From NCBI GenBank assembly GCA_037441125.1, contig JBBIST010000004.1:21732-85731 (forward strand): 64,000 bases of DNA, in the 5' to 3' direction. The notes beneath the pieces were generated by a model that saw nothing but the letters and a program-made list of their open reading frames with translations, did no database searches and had not been told where the DNA came from. Source of the DNA: JALHMQ01 sp037441125 (lineage in GTDB: Bacteria; Pseudomonadota; Gammaproteobacteria; Burkholderiales; Burkholderiaceae_F). Of the stretch, positions 51,874-60,253 are shown piece by piece; the stretch's first letter is position 1; the number at the start of each line of letters is the position of its first letter. A program made the translations under genes and the position numbers.

Positions 51874-53172
51874 ATGAACCTGCATTCGAAACTGGTCGAG
51901 CGCGAGCGTGCCGGCTGTCCGCTGCGCGTGGGATTGATCGGCGCCGGCAAGTTCGGCTCGATGTACCTGTCGCAGGCGCGGCGCACGCCCGGCGTGCGGC
52001 TGACAACGGTCGCCGACCTCGATCCGGCGCGCGCGCGCTCGGCACTGCAAAGCGTCGGCTGGAGCGCGAGCGAGCTGGCTGCGGTGCGTTTCGTCGATCG
52101 CGGCGACGAACTGATCGCCGACGAGCAGGTGGAGATCGTGATCGACGCCACCGGCTCGCCGGCGGCCGGCATCGCGCACGTGCTCGCCTGCTGCCAGCGG
52201 CGCAAGCACATCGTGATGGTCAACGTCGAGGCCGACGCGCTCGCCGGGCCGCTGCTGGCGCAGCGCGCGCGCGCCGCAGGCATCGTCTACTCGCTCGCCT
52301 ACGGCGACCAGCCGGCGCTGATCTGCGAGCTGGTCGACTGGGCGCGCGCCTGCGGCTTCGAGGTGATCGCCGCCGGCAAGGGCACCAAGTACCTGCCCGA
52401 GTATCACGCTTCCACGCCCGACACCGTGTGGAAGCACTACGGCATCGCTCCCGACGATGCGCGTGCCGGCGGCATGAACGCGCAGATGTTCAACAGCTTC
52501 CTCGACGGCACCAAGAGCGCGCTCGAGATGGCCGCAGTCGCCAACGCCACCGGGCTGGCGGCCGAGGGTCTGCGCTTTCCGCCCTGCGGGGTCGACGACC
52601 TGGCGCGCGTACTGCGGCCAGCCGCCGACGGCGGCATGCTGGCGCAGCGCGGCCAGGTCGAGGTGGTCTCCAGCCTCGAGCGCGACGGCCGCCCCGTGTT
52701 GCGCGATCTACGCTGGGGCGTGTACGTCGTGTTCGCCGGCGGCACGCCCTATGTCGAGCGCTGCTTCAAGGAGTACGGCCTGGTCACCGACCCGAGCGGC
52801 CGCTACACGGCGATGTACAAGCCGTACCACCTGATCGGCCTGGAGCTGGGCATCAGTGTCGCCAGCGTCGGTCTGCGCGGCGAGCCGACCGGCGCGCCGC
52901 TGGCGTTCAACGCCGACGTGGTGGCCACTGCCAAGCGCGACCTGGCCGCCGGCGAGGCGCTCGACGGCGAGGGTGGCTTCACCGTCTACGGCAAGCTGCT
53001 GCCGGCGGCAACCTCGCTGCGCGAGGGTCTGTTGCCGCTTGGGCTGGCGCACGGTGTGCGGCTCAAGCGCGCGCTGGCTGCGGGCGAGACGGTGCGCTGG
53101 GACGAGGTGGAAATCGATGAAGCATTGCCGGCGGTGCGCGCGCGGCGCGAGATGGAGCGGTCGGCGCGTTGA
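51874..53172 (+). CDS. NAD(P)-binding oxidoreductase with SAF-like C-terminal domain
   Basis: 432 residues. Rossmann motif VGLIGAGKFGSMY near 19-31, central homoserine-dehydrogenase-like catalytic region (AYGDQPALICELVDWAR, AAGKGTKYLPEYH) and a C-terminal SAF-type domain (AFNADVVATAKRDLAAGE). Such proteins are often annotated as homoserine dehydrogenase-like; the substrate is unknown. It is 28 bases after the Omp85-like gene. Confidence 0.78.
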   Translation: MNLHSKLVERERAGCPLRVGLIGAGKFGSMYLSQARRTPGVRLTTVADLDPARARSALQSVGWSASELAAVRFVDRGDELIADEQVEIVIDATGSPAAGIAHVLACCQRRKHIVMVNVEADALAGPLLAQRARAAGIVYSLAYGDQPALICELVDWARACGFEVIAAGKGTKYLPEYHASTPDTVWKHYGIAPDDARAGGMNAQMFNSFLDGTKSALEMAAVANATGLAAEGLRFPPCGVDDLARVLRPAADGGMLAQRGQVEVVSSLERDGRPVLRDLRWGVYVVFAGGTPYVERCFKEYGLVTDPSGRYTAMYKPYHLIGLELGISVASVGLRGEPTGAPLAFNADVVATAKRDLAAGEALDGEGGFTVYGKLLPAATSLREGLLPLGLAHGVRLKRALAAGETVRWDEVEIDEALPAVRARREMERSAR

Positions 53173-53190
53173 GGCGGAGGCCGGCCGGCC

Positions 53191-53715
53191 TCAGCTAATG
53201 CGCGTGAGCTGCGTGCGATAGTGCGCGCCGCGCGCGACGTAGTCTGCGGTGTTGCCGTGCATGCGCTCGATCTCCTCGGCGGTCAGCGCGCGCACGACCT
53301 TGGCCGGGCTGCCCACCACCAGCGAGCCGTCCGGGATCACCTTGCCCTCCGTGACCAGGCTGCCGGCGCCGACGAGGCAGTTGCGGCCGATCACGGCGCG
53401 ATTGAGGATCACGGCCTGGATGCCGATCAGGCTGCCTTCGCCGATCGTGCAGCCGTGCAACATCGCCTGATGTCCGACCGTGACGTTGCGCTCGACCACC
53501 AGCGGGCAGCCGGGGTCGGTGTGCAAGACGCAGCCTTCCTGCAGATTGCTGCCGGCGCGCACCACGATCGGTTCGTTGTCGCCGCGAACAGTTGCATACG
53601 GCCAGACGTTGACGCCGGCTTCGAGCGTGACGGCGCCGATCACGGTCGCGTTCTCGAACACGTAGGCGCTGGCGGCGACGTCGGGGATGCGTTCGGCGAG
53701 CTGGTACAGCGCCAT
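53191..53715 (-). CDS. Gamma-class carbonic anhydrase-like hexapeptide protein
   Basis: 174 residues of left-handed beta-helix repeats. Zinc-ligand histidines are in LHTDPG and VGHQAMLHGC. Family members are YrdA/PaaY/CaiE-like; carbonic anhydrase activity is plausible but unproven. Confidence 0.85.
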   Translation of the reverse strand: MALYQLAERIPDVAASAYVFENATVIGAVTLEAGVNVWPYATVRGDNEPIVVRAGSNLQEGCVLHTDPGCPLVVERNVTVGHQAMLHGCTIGEGSLIGIQAVILNRAVIGRNCLVGAGSLVTEGKVIPDGSLVVGSPAKVVRALTAEEIERMHGNTADYVARGAHYRTQLTRIS

Positions 53716-53994
53716 GGAGTCGGTTTCCTGCGGCTACGGTTGAGGTGGGCGGCGGCGACGTACTGTTCGATTGTACGAACCGACCGAAGCCGGCCGTGAC
53801 CGGTCTCGGTGGTATGCCCGCGACAGCTTTACCCGTCCGGGCGTAAACACCGATACGCGCGATCTCGATGCGTCGACCAGTCGATGGCTCTTCGCAAGCC
53901 TCGGGCAATATCGCGCCCGTTTCGTATCTCACAGGTGTTTGGGATGTAACCCGATCGCCGCGAATCGGCATGATGGGCGCGAGAGGATCAAGGT
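53716..53994. promoter_or_regulatory. Region between the gamma-CA gene and the tandem paralogues
   Basis: 279 bases with no gene; composition is less GC-rich than its neighbours. It holds an inverted repeat GTTCG-N6-CGAAC (53765-53780), a possible operator. AGGATCAAGG before 53995 is a ribosome site. Confidence 0.4.
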
Positions 53995-54348
53995 ATGGCT
54001 GCCGTGGCAATCAACGTCCGTAATCAATTCCGCAACTTGCTCGGCATTCGTCGCGCGCGCGCGACACCGCGCAGGACGCCTAAACCCGCTCTTGGCGCGC
54101 GCATCCACGTCGGCGACATCCGAATGGTCGTGCAGGCCGGCCTGGACCGCGAGCTCTGGTCGTGGCTGCAGGATCGCGGCTGGCGCGAGATCACCGTGCG
54201 TCCCGACCGCCGCAGCTACCGCGACGTGCCGAGTAGCTGGATGACGATGCTGATCGACTCACCGCCCGAGCAGCGCGAAGCGGTGCTCAATGCGGCGGTC
54301 GCCGATGCGCGGCGCGTACCGTCGGGCGCCCGTCGGCAGGAACCCTGA
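53995..54348 (+). CDS. Unknown protein, first of a tandem pair
   Basis: 117 residues. An arginine-rich N-terminus is followed by VQAGLDRELWSWLQDRGWREI, matching VQAGFNRDLWQWLMAQGWRV in the next gene. The pair are clear paralogues (GW motif, RYR/SYR, PSSW vs PSNV, then a helix with PPEQRE vs APEERE). No signal peptide or cysteines. Function unknown. Confidence 0.7.
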   Translation: MAAVAINVRNQFRNLLGIRRARATPRRTPKPALGARIHVGDIRMVVQAGLDRELWSWLQDRGWREITVRPDRRSYRDVPSSWMTMLIDSPPEQREAVLNAAVADARRVPSGARRQEP

Positions 54349-54485
54349 GCGCCTGCGACTGCGCCCGCACAGCACAGGCGGGCGCGGCATCCGTCCGTGC
54401 GAGACGACGCGCGATCCGCGCACGCGGGATCCTTGTGTGACGCCGCTGCCGATACAGTGCGCGCCAGCACCAAGGGGCATCGCTG

Positions 54486-54839
54486 ATGAGTTTCGTCCGC
54501 TGGCTGATTTCCACCAACGTACCCGGACGTGGCGCGCGCGGCGCCGGCCGCGCAAACGAGCGCCGTCTGCCGCCGATCGGCGCGACCCTGTGCTGCAACC
54601 AGTTCCGGATCGGCGTGCAGGCTGGGTTCAATCGCGACCTGTGGCAGTGGTTAATGGCGCAGGGCTGGCGCGTGCTGCCGGCCGGCGACGATCGATATCG
54701 CTACCGCGCGCTGCCGAGCAACGTCGTGGCGGCACTGATCGATGCCGCGCCCGAAGAGCGCGAGCGGCTGCTTGCGCTCGGCGTGCGCCGCGCGGTCGAA
54801 AGCGCTGCGGCAGCGGGCCGGGTCGACGCCGAAGCCTGA
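54486..54839 (+). CDS. Unknown protein, second of a tandem pair
   Basis: 117 residues, same length as the first copy. It carries the shared block VQAGFNRDLWQWLMAQGWRV and RYRALPSN. A CC pair (TLCCNQF near 38-41) is unique to this copy. It begins 138 bases after the first copy; the intervening bases contain no gene. Confidence 0.7.
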   Translation: MSFVRWLISTNVPGRGARGAGRANERRLPPIGATLCCNQFRIGVQAGFNRDLWQWLMAQGWRVLPAGDDRYRYRALPSNVVAALIDAAPEERERLLALGVRRAVESAAAAGRVDAEA

Positions 54840-54884
54840 GCGGGCAGGGCGGGTTCGCCGCGGCGTCTGCGGCCGGCGCTCGCC

Positions 54885-56570
54885 TCAGCGGTTGGCTCTT
54901 GAGCCGACAGCCGCCGGCGCGGCGGCGCGCTGCTGCTCCAGTTCGCGCAGCACCCGGCGCTGCACCTTGCCGGTAGTGGTCATCGGCAACTGGTCGATGA
55001 ACTCGATCTCCTTTGGATACTCGTAGGGCGCAAGCTTGCCGCGCACGTGCGCCTGCAACTCCGCCGTAAGCGCCGCATCGCCGCGCCCGCGGTAGGCGTC
55101 GGCCAGCACGACGAAGGCCTTGACCAGCGCGCCGCGTTCGGCATCCGGTTTCGGCACCACGGCGGCGTTGGCTACCGCCGGGTGCTTGACCAGACAGTTC
55201 TCGACTTCGCTCGGACCGATCCTGTAGCCGGCGGACTTGAACACGTCGTCGGCGCGGCCCTGGTACCACAGGGTGCCGTCGCCGTCGCGTGTGGCCAGAT
55301 CGCCGCTGCGGCACCAACTGTTGCCGATCGCACCGGTGAACTTGCGGCGCGTGGCGGCGTCGTTGTTCCAGTAGCCGAGGAAGAGCACCGGATCCGGGTG
55401 GCCGTGGCTGTCGCGGCTGTGCAGCGCCACTTCGCCCACCTCGCCCGCCGGCAGTTCGGCGCCGGCCTCGTCAATTACCGCCACGCGGTGCCCCGGATAG
55501 GGCCGGCCCATCGCGCCCGGGCGCGCCGGCCATCTGGCCTGCGAGTTGCCGACGATGTGGTTCATCTCGGTCTGGCCGAACATCTCGTTGACTGTGATGC
55601 CGAGCGCCGCGCGCGTCCAGTCGAACACGGCGCTGCCGACCGGCTCGCCGGCGCTCATGATCGCGCGTAGCCGCAGGCCGCGCGCATCCTGCCAGGCAGC
55701 CGATCGCATCATCATCTTCAGCGCCGTCGGAAACAGGAAGCTGTTGCTCACGCGGTAGCGTTCGATCAGCTCGCGCGCCTTCTCCGGCGTGAAGCGGCCC
55801 TGGTAGCCGACGATCGGAAAGCCGAAGTACAGGGCCGGCAGCAGCGCGTCCATCAGGCCGCCGGTCCAGGCCCAATCGGCCGGCGACCAGAACACGTCGC
55901 CCGGCTGCGGAAACCAGTCCTGCGAGGCGACGAAGCCGGGCAGGTTGCCGATGATCGCCGAGTGCGGGATCAGCGCCCCTTTCGGAGGCCCGGTGGTGCC
56001 GCTGGTGTAGATCAACACCGCCGGGTCGGTGGCGAGCGTGTTTACCGGGTCGAACGAGTCGGCGTGGCGCCGCAGCAGGTGGCTCCACGGCTGCGCGCCG
56101 TCCAGATCCCCGCCGACCGTGATCACGTGGCGCAGCGCCGGGCACCGCTCGCGCAGAGCCAGCGCCGGCTGCGCCGCGCTGTCGTCGACGATCGCCACCA
56201 CCGCAGCGCTGTCGCGCAATCGGTATTCGAGTGCGTCCGGGCCGAACAGGATCGACAGCGGCATCGCCACCGCACCGAGCTGGTAGATCGCCAGGTGCGC
56301 GATCGCGGTCTCGGGTCGCTGCGGCAGCACGATCGCCACGCGGTCGCCGCGCACCACGCCGAGCGCGGCCAGCGCATTGCTGAGCCGGTTGGCATCGGCC
56401 ATCAGCGCTGCAAAGGTGTAGACGCCGCGCCGGCCCTGGTCGTCCTCGGCGTAGATCGCCACGCGCGAGGTCTCGGCCGCCCAGCGCCGGCCGCACACGG
56501 CGGCGATGTTGAACTCGCGCGGCACCTGCCAGCGGAAGCTGCGGTACAGATGCGGATACTGATCGTGCAT
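54885..56570 (-). CDS. AMP-binding acyl-CoA synthetase
   Basis: 561 residues from ATG 56570 (an ATG at 56606 adds 12 weakly conserved residues). ATP-binding motif IYTSGTTGPPKGALIPH near 174-190, MFGQTEMNHIVGN, GRADDVFKSAGYRIGPSEVE, and TTTGKVQRRVLRE near the end. This is the acyl-/acetyl-CoA synthetase superfamily; medium-chain or propionate-like acids are possible substrates. Confidence 0.9.
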   Translation of the reverse strand: MHDQYPHLYRSFRWQVPREFNIAAVCGRRWAAETSRVAIYAEDDQGRRGVYTFAALMADANRLSNALAALGVVRGDRVAIVLPQRPETAIAHLAIYQLGAVAMPLSILFGPDALEYRLRDSAAVVAIVDDSAAQPALALRERCPALRHVITVGGDLDGAQPWSHLLRRHADSFDPVNTLATDPAVLIYTSGTTGPPKGALIPHSAIIGNLPGFVASQDWFPQPGDVFWSPADWAWTGGLMDALLPALYFGFPIVGYQGRFTPEKARELIERYRVSNSFLFPTALKMMMRSAAWQDARGLRLRAIMSAGEPVGSAVFDWTRAALGITVNEMFGQTEMNHIVGNSQARWPARPGAMGRPYPGHRVAVIDEAGAELPAGEVGEVALHSRDSHGHPDPVLFLGYWNNDAATRRKFTGAIGNSWCRSGDLATRDGDGTLWYQGRADDVFKSAGYRIGPSEVENCLVKHPAVANAAVVPKPDAERGALVKAFVVLADAYRGRGDAALTAELQAHVRGKLAPYEYPKEIEFIDQLPMTTTGKVQRRVLRELEQQRAAAPAAVGSRANR

Positions 56571-56661
56571 GCCGGTTGTCTCGGTCGCGGAGGCTCGCCG
56601 GCGCAATCATCGCCGCCCGCCGACGCCATCGCAACGTCGCCCCGGCCCGTAGAATGAGCCG

Positions 56662-57510
56662 ATGATGGCGGCGGCCGAGGTCAATGCTGATCTCCACTCC
56701 CACTCCAGCTTCTCCGACGGCACACTGACGCCGCGCGCGCTGGTCGAGCGCGCGCACGCGCGTGGCGTCGACCTTCTGGCTCTGACCGATCACGACGAAG
56801 TGCGCGGGCTGGCGCCGGCGGCCGCGGCGGCGCGCGAACTCGGCCTGGGCTTCGTCGCCGGGGTCGAGATCTCGGTCACCTATGCCGGCCAGACCGTGCA
56901 CATCGTCGGCCTCGGCATCGACCCCGGCGATGAGGCGCTCGCCGCCGGACTGGCGGCGGTGCGGTCGGGGCGGATGCAGCGCGCGCGCGAGATGGCCGCG
57001 GGTCTGGCTGCCGCCGGCATCGGCGGCGCGCTCGAAGGCGCGCTCGCCTATGTCGCCAATCCCGATCTCGTCTCGCGCACGCACTTCGCGCGCCACCTGG
57101 TGACAATCGGCGCCTGTCGCGACCTGCGCGAGGCCTTCGCCCGCTACCTGACCGAGGGCCGGCCCGGCTACGTGCCGCACCGCTGGGCCACGCTCGAGCA
57201 GGCATTGCGCTGGATCTCCGGCGCCGGCGGCGTGGCGGTGATCGCCCATCCCGCCCGTTACAAGCTCTCTGCGACCGCACTCGCCGCGCTGTTCGGCGAG
57301 TTTCGCGATGCCGGCGGCATCGCGGTCGAGATCGCCACCAGCAGCCACGGCAGCGAGGAAGTCCGGCGTTTCACTCGGATGGCGCAGGAGTTCGGCCTGC
57401 AAGGCTCTCGCGGCAGCGACTTCCACGGGCCGGGCGAGACGCTGGCCGAACTCGGCGCGGTTGCGCCCTTGCCGCGCGGTGTCACCGCCGTCTGGGAGCG
57501 CTTCCGTTGA
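56662..57510 (+). CDS. PHP-domain phosphoesterase (YciV/RNase AM-like)
   Basis: 282 residues. Metal motifs DLHSHSSFSDG near 10-20, LALTDHDEVRG near 39-49, GVEISV near 71-76 and VIAHPARY near 193-200. Related to TrpH/YciV, which cleave 5'-mononucleotides in RNA or 3',5'-bisphosphates. It is the first gene of a PHP-YciO-M50-trpS series on the plus strand. Confidence 0.9.
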   Translation: MMAAAEVNADLHSHSSFSDGTLTPRALVERAHARGVDLLALTDHDEVRGLAPAAAAARELGLGFVAGVEISVTYAGQTVHIVGLGIDPGDEALAAGLAAVRSGRMQRAREMAAGLAAAGIGGALEGALAYVANPDLVSRTHFARHLVTIGACRDLREAFARYLTEGRPGYVPHRWATLEQALRWISGAGGVAVIAHPARYKLSATALAALFGEFRDAGGIAVEIATSSHGSEEVRRFTRMAQEFGLQGSRGSDFHGPGETLAELGAVAPLPRGVTAVWERFR

Positions 57511-57602
57511 GACCGAGGATCGCGAGCGCCAGCGCACCCGGTTGCTGCCCGCAGTCAGGCGACGGTAGCCCGCGGCAAGCGGCCGACCGCTGAGGCCGAG
57601 CG

Positions 57603-58232
57603 ATGGCGCAGCGCTTCGACGTCCATCCGCTCGATCCGCAGCTGCGCCTGCTGCGGCAAGTGGCGCAGCTCATCGATCACGGCGGCATCGGCGCGCTGCC
57701 GACCGACTCCAGCTACGCGCTGGTGTGCCATCTCGACGACAAGACCGCGGTCGACCGCCTGCGGCGGGTCCGCGGCGTCGATCCGCGCCACCACCTGACG
57801 CTGCTGTGCCGCGACCTGTCCGAGATCGCCGTCTACGCGCGCATCGACAACGCTCCGTTCCGCCTGATCCGCCAGGCGACCCCGGGTCCGTACACGTTCA
57901 TCCTCGAAGCGACGCGCGAAGTGCCGCGCCGCCTGTCGCACCCGAGCCGCAAGACGATCGGCATCCGTGTGCCCGACCATCCGGTGGCGCACGCACTGCT
58001 CGAGGTCCTCGGCCAGCCGCTGATTTCGACCACGCTGATCCTGCCCGGCGACGAGCTGCCGCTCAACGAGGGCGCCGAGATCGCCGAGCGCATCGGCGCC
58101 GAGATCGACTTCATCGTCGACGCCGGCGCCTGCGGCATCGAGCCGACCACGGTGGTCGACCTCAGCGGCCGGCAGCCGCTGGTCGTGCGCCGCGGCCGCG
58201 GCCCGCTCGACCGGCTCGGTCTCGAAGGCTAG
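57603..58232 (+). CDS. YciO/TsaC-family threonylcarbamoyl-AMP synthase-like protein
   Basis: 209 residues. YrdC-type core (GGIGALPTDSSYALVCHL near 28-45, PGPYTFILEAT, TIGIRVPDHPV near 118-128, STTLIL). The YciO form lacks the C-terminal extension of Sua5. Likely related to t6A precursor synthesis or a paralogue of it. Confidence 0.88.
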   Translation: MAQRFDVHPLDPQLRLLRQVAQLIDHGGIGALPTDSSYALVCHLDDKTAVDRLRRVRGVDPRHHLTLLCRDLSEIAVYARIDNAPFRLIRQATPGPYTFILEATREVPRRLSHPSRKTIGIRVPDHPVAHALLEVLGQPLISTTLILPGDELPLNEGAEIAERIGAEIDFIVDAGACGIEPTTVVDLSGRQPLVVRRGRGPLDRLGLEG

Positions 58233-58273
58233 TTACCGGCGGCCATCAGGAAGCCACCGGTAGACTGCGCGCG

Positions 58274-58903
58274 ATGGAAACCGTCATCCAGTTGATCACG
58301 GTGTTCGCGATCCCGGTGCTGTTCGCGATCACCCTGCACGAGGCCGCGCACGGCTACGTCGCGCGCATGTACGGCGACGACACCGCCTATCTGGCCGGCC
58401 GCATCTCGCTCAACCCGCTGCGCCACATCGACCCCTTCGGCACCGTGCTCGTGCCGCTGGCGATGGTGGCACTGTCGGGCTTCATGTTCGGCTGGGCGAA
58501 GCCGGTGCCGGTCGACTTCGGCCGCCTGCGCAACCCGAAGCGCGACATGATCTGGGTCGCCGGCGCCGGTCCCGGCGCCAACCTGGCGATGGCGATCGGC
58601 TGGGTGCTGTTCGCACAGACTCTGGTGCTGTTCGGCGTCGAGGAGGAGTACTTCTTCCTGGTGGCGAGCGCGGGAGTGCAGGTCAACCTGGTGTTCATGG
58701 CGCTCAACCTGCTGCCGATCCCGCCGCTCGACGGCGGCCGGATCGCGGTCGGACTGCTGCCGCACGGGCTCGCCTACCAGTTCGCGCGCATCGAGCCCTT
58801 CGGCATCTTCATCATCATCGCGCTGCTGATGACCGGCGTGCTCGGCGTGCTGCTGCGTCCGTTCCTGGAAATCGGCGAGGCGATCGTCCGTCTGTTCATG
58901 TAG
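58274..58903 (+). CDS. Site-2 protease-family membrane metalloprotease (M50)
   Basis: 209 residues with about six membrane helices. Zinc motif HEAAH (H22, E23, H26) in the first helix and NLLPIPPLDGG near 147-157 carrying the third ligand. It lacks a PDZ domain, so it is the short type. It is next to trpS, a frequent neighbour order in Beta- and Gammaproteobacteria. Confidence 0.9.
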   Translation: METVIQLITVFAIPVLFAITLHEAAHGYVARMYGDDTAYLAGRISLNPLRHIDPFGTVLVPLAMVALSGFMFGWAKPVPVDFGRLRNPKRDMIWVAGAGPGANLAMAIGWVLFAQTLVLFGVEEEYFFLVASAGVQVNLVFMALNLLPIPPLDGGRIAVGLLPHGLAYQFARIEPFGIFIIIALLMTGVLGVLLRPFLEIGEAIVRLFM

Positions 58904-58914
58904 CCCGACGCTCG

Positions 58915-60117
58915 ATGTTTCCCGAACGAGTTCTCTCCGGCATGCGCCCGACCGGCGCCCTGCACATCGGCCACTATCACGGCGCGCTCAAAAACTGGGT
59001 GCGGCTTCAGGACGAGCTGCCGTGCTTCTTCTTCGTCGCCGACTGGCACGCGCTGACCACCCACTACGAGACGCCCGAGGTGCTTGCCGCCAGCGTCTGG
59101 GACATGCTGGTCGACTGGTTCGCCGCCGGGCTCGATCCGGTCAAGGCGACGGTGTTCATCCAGTCGCGCGTGCCCGAGCACGCTGAGCTCTTCCTGCTGC
59201 TGTCGATGGCCACGCCGCTCGGCTGGCTCGAGCGCGTTCCCACCTACAAGGACCAGATCGAGAAGCTGAAGGAAAAGGATCTCTCGACCTACGGTTTCCT
59301 CGGCTACCCGCTGATGCAGGCGGCCGACATCCTGATCTACCGCGCCACCCGGGTTCCGGTCGGCGAGGACCAGGTGCCGCACATAGAGATGACGCGCGAG
59401 ATCGCGCGCCGCTTCAATCACCTGTTTGGCCGCGAGCCCGGCTTCGAGGAGAAAGCGCAGGCGGTGCTGAAGAAGCTCGGCGACCGGTCGGCCGCGGCCT
59501 TCGAGCAGGCGCGCATCCGCTGGCAGCGGGACGGCGACGCCGAGGCGCGGGCGGCCGGCCGCGCACTGGTGGCCGCCGCCGCCGGCCTGTCGCAGACCGA
59601 GCGCGAGCGCATCGCCGGCTATCTGGAAGGCACCAGCCGCACGATCCTGGTCGAGCCGGCGGCGCGCCTGACCGAAACACCGAAGCTGCCCGGCCTGGAC
59701 GGCGCCAAGATGAGCAAGAGTTACGGCAACGCGGTGCTGATGCGCGAGCAGCCGAAAGCGCTCGCCGAGAAGCTGCGCCGCATGCCGACCGATCCGGCGC
59801 GCGTGCGCCGCACCGACCCGGGCGAGCCGCAGCGCTGCCCGGTGTGGCAGTTGCATCTGGTCTACAGCGGCGCCGAGACGCGCGACTGGGTCGAGCGCGG
59901 CTGCCGCAGCGCCGGCATCGGCTGCCTCGACTGCAAGCAGCCGGTGATCGAGGCGATGCTGGCTGAGCAGCAGCCGTGGCGCGAGCGGGCGCAGCCGTTC
60001 CTCGACCGGCCGCAGTTGCTGCGCGAGATCGTCGCCGACGGCTGCGCGCGCGCGCGCGCCGCGGCGCAGGAGACGCTGGGCGACGTGCGCGAGGCGATGG
60101 GGCTGGCCTATCGCTGA
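58915..60117 (+). CDS. trpS: Tryptophanyl-tRNA synthetase
   Basis: 400 residues. Class I signatures HIGH (LHIGHYHG near 16-22) and KMSKS (AKMSKSYGN near 263-271). The C-terminal part is longer than in E. coli TrpS, as in the extended TrpS of many proteobacteria (DCKQPVIEAM region). Starts 11 bases after the M50 gene. Confidence 0.96.
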   Translation: MFPERVLSGMRPTGALHIGHYHGALKNWVRLQDELPCFFFVADWHALTTHYETPEVLAASVWDMLVDWFAAGLDPVKATVFIQSRVPEHAELFLLLSMATPLGWLERVPTYKDQIEKLKEKDLSTYGFLGYPLMQAADILIYRATRVPVGEDQVPHIEMTREIARRFNHLFGREPGFEEKAQAVLKKLGDRSAAAFEQARIRWQRDGDAEARAAGRALVAAAAGLSQTERERIAGYLEGTSRTILVEPAARLTETPKLPGLDGAKMSKSYGNAVLMREQPKALAEKLRRMPTDPARVRRTDPGEPQRCPVWQLHLVYSGAETRDWVERGCRSAGIGCLDCKQPVIEAMLAEQQPWRERAQPFLDRPQLLREIVADGCARARAAAQETLGDVREAMGLAYR

Positions 60118-60167
60118 GCCGGCGGTCGCAGGCGTTTGCAAGGCAGGCGCGGGCGCAGCCGCCGCGC

Positions 60168-60181
60168 TTGACTGCGATCAA
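60168..60181. promoter_or_regulatory. FNR/ANR-type box upstream of the Lon-like protease
   Basis: TTGACTGCGATCAA matches TTGAT-N4-ATCAA with one mismatch. It lies 73 bases before the ATG at 60254, and a TAGCGT -10 candidate lies at 60203-60208, which would put the box near -41. It suggests low-oxygen induction of the protease. Confidence 0.55.
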
Positions 60182-60253
60182 GCGCCAGTCACCTGCGCCG
60201 CCTAGCGTGAGGTCGGCAGCGCGCAAGCGCCGATTGCCGATACCGGGTCGCCG

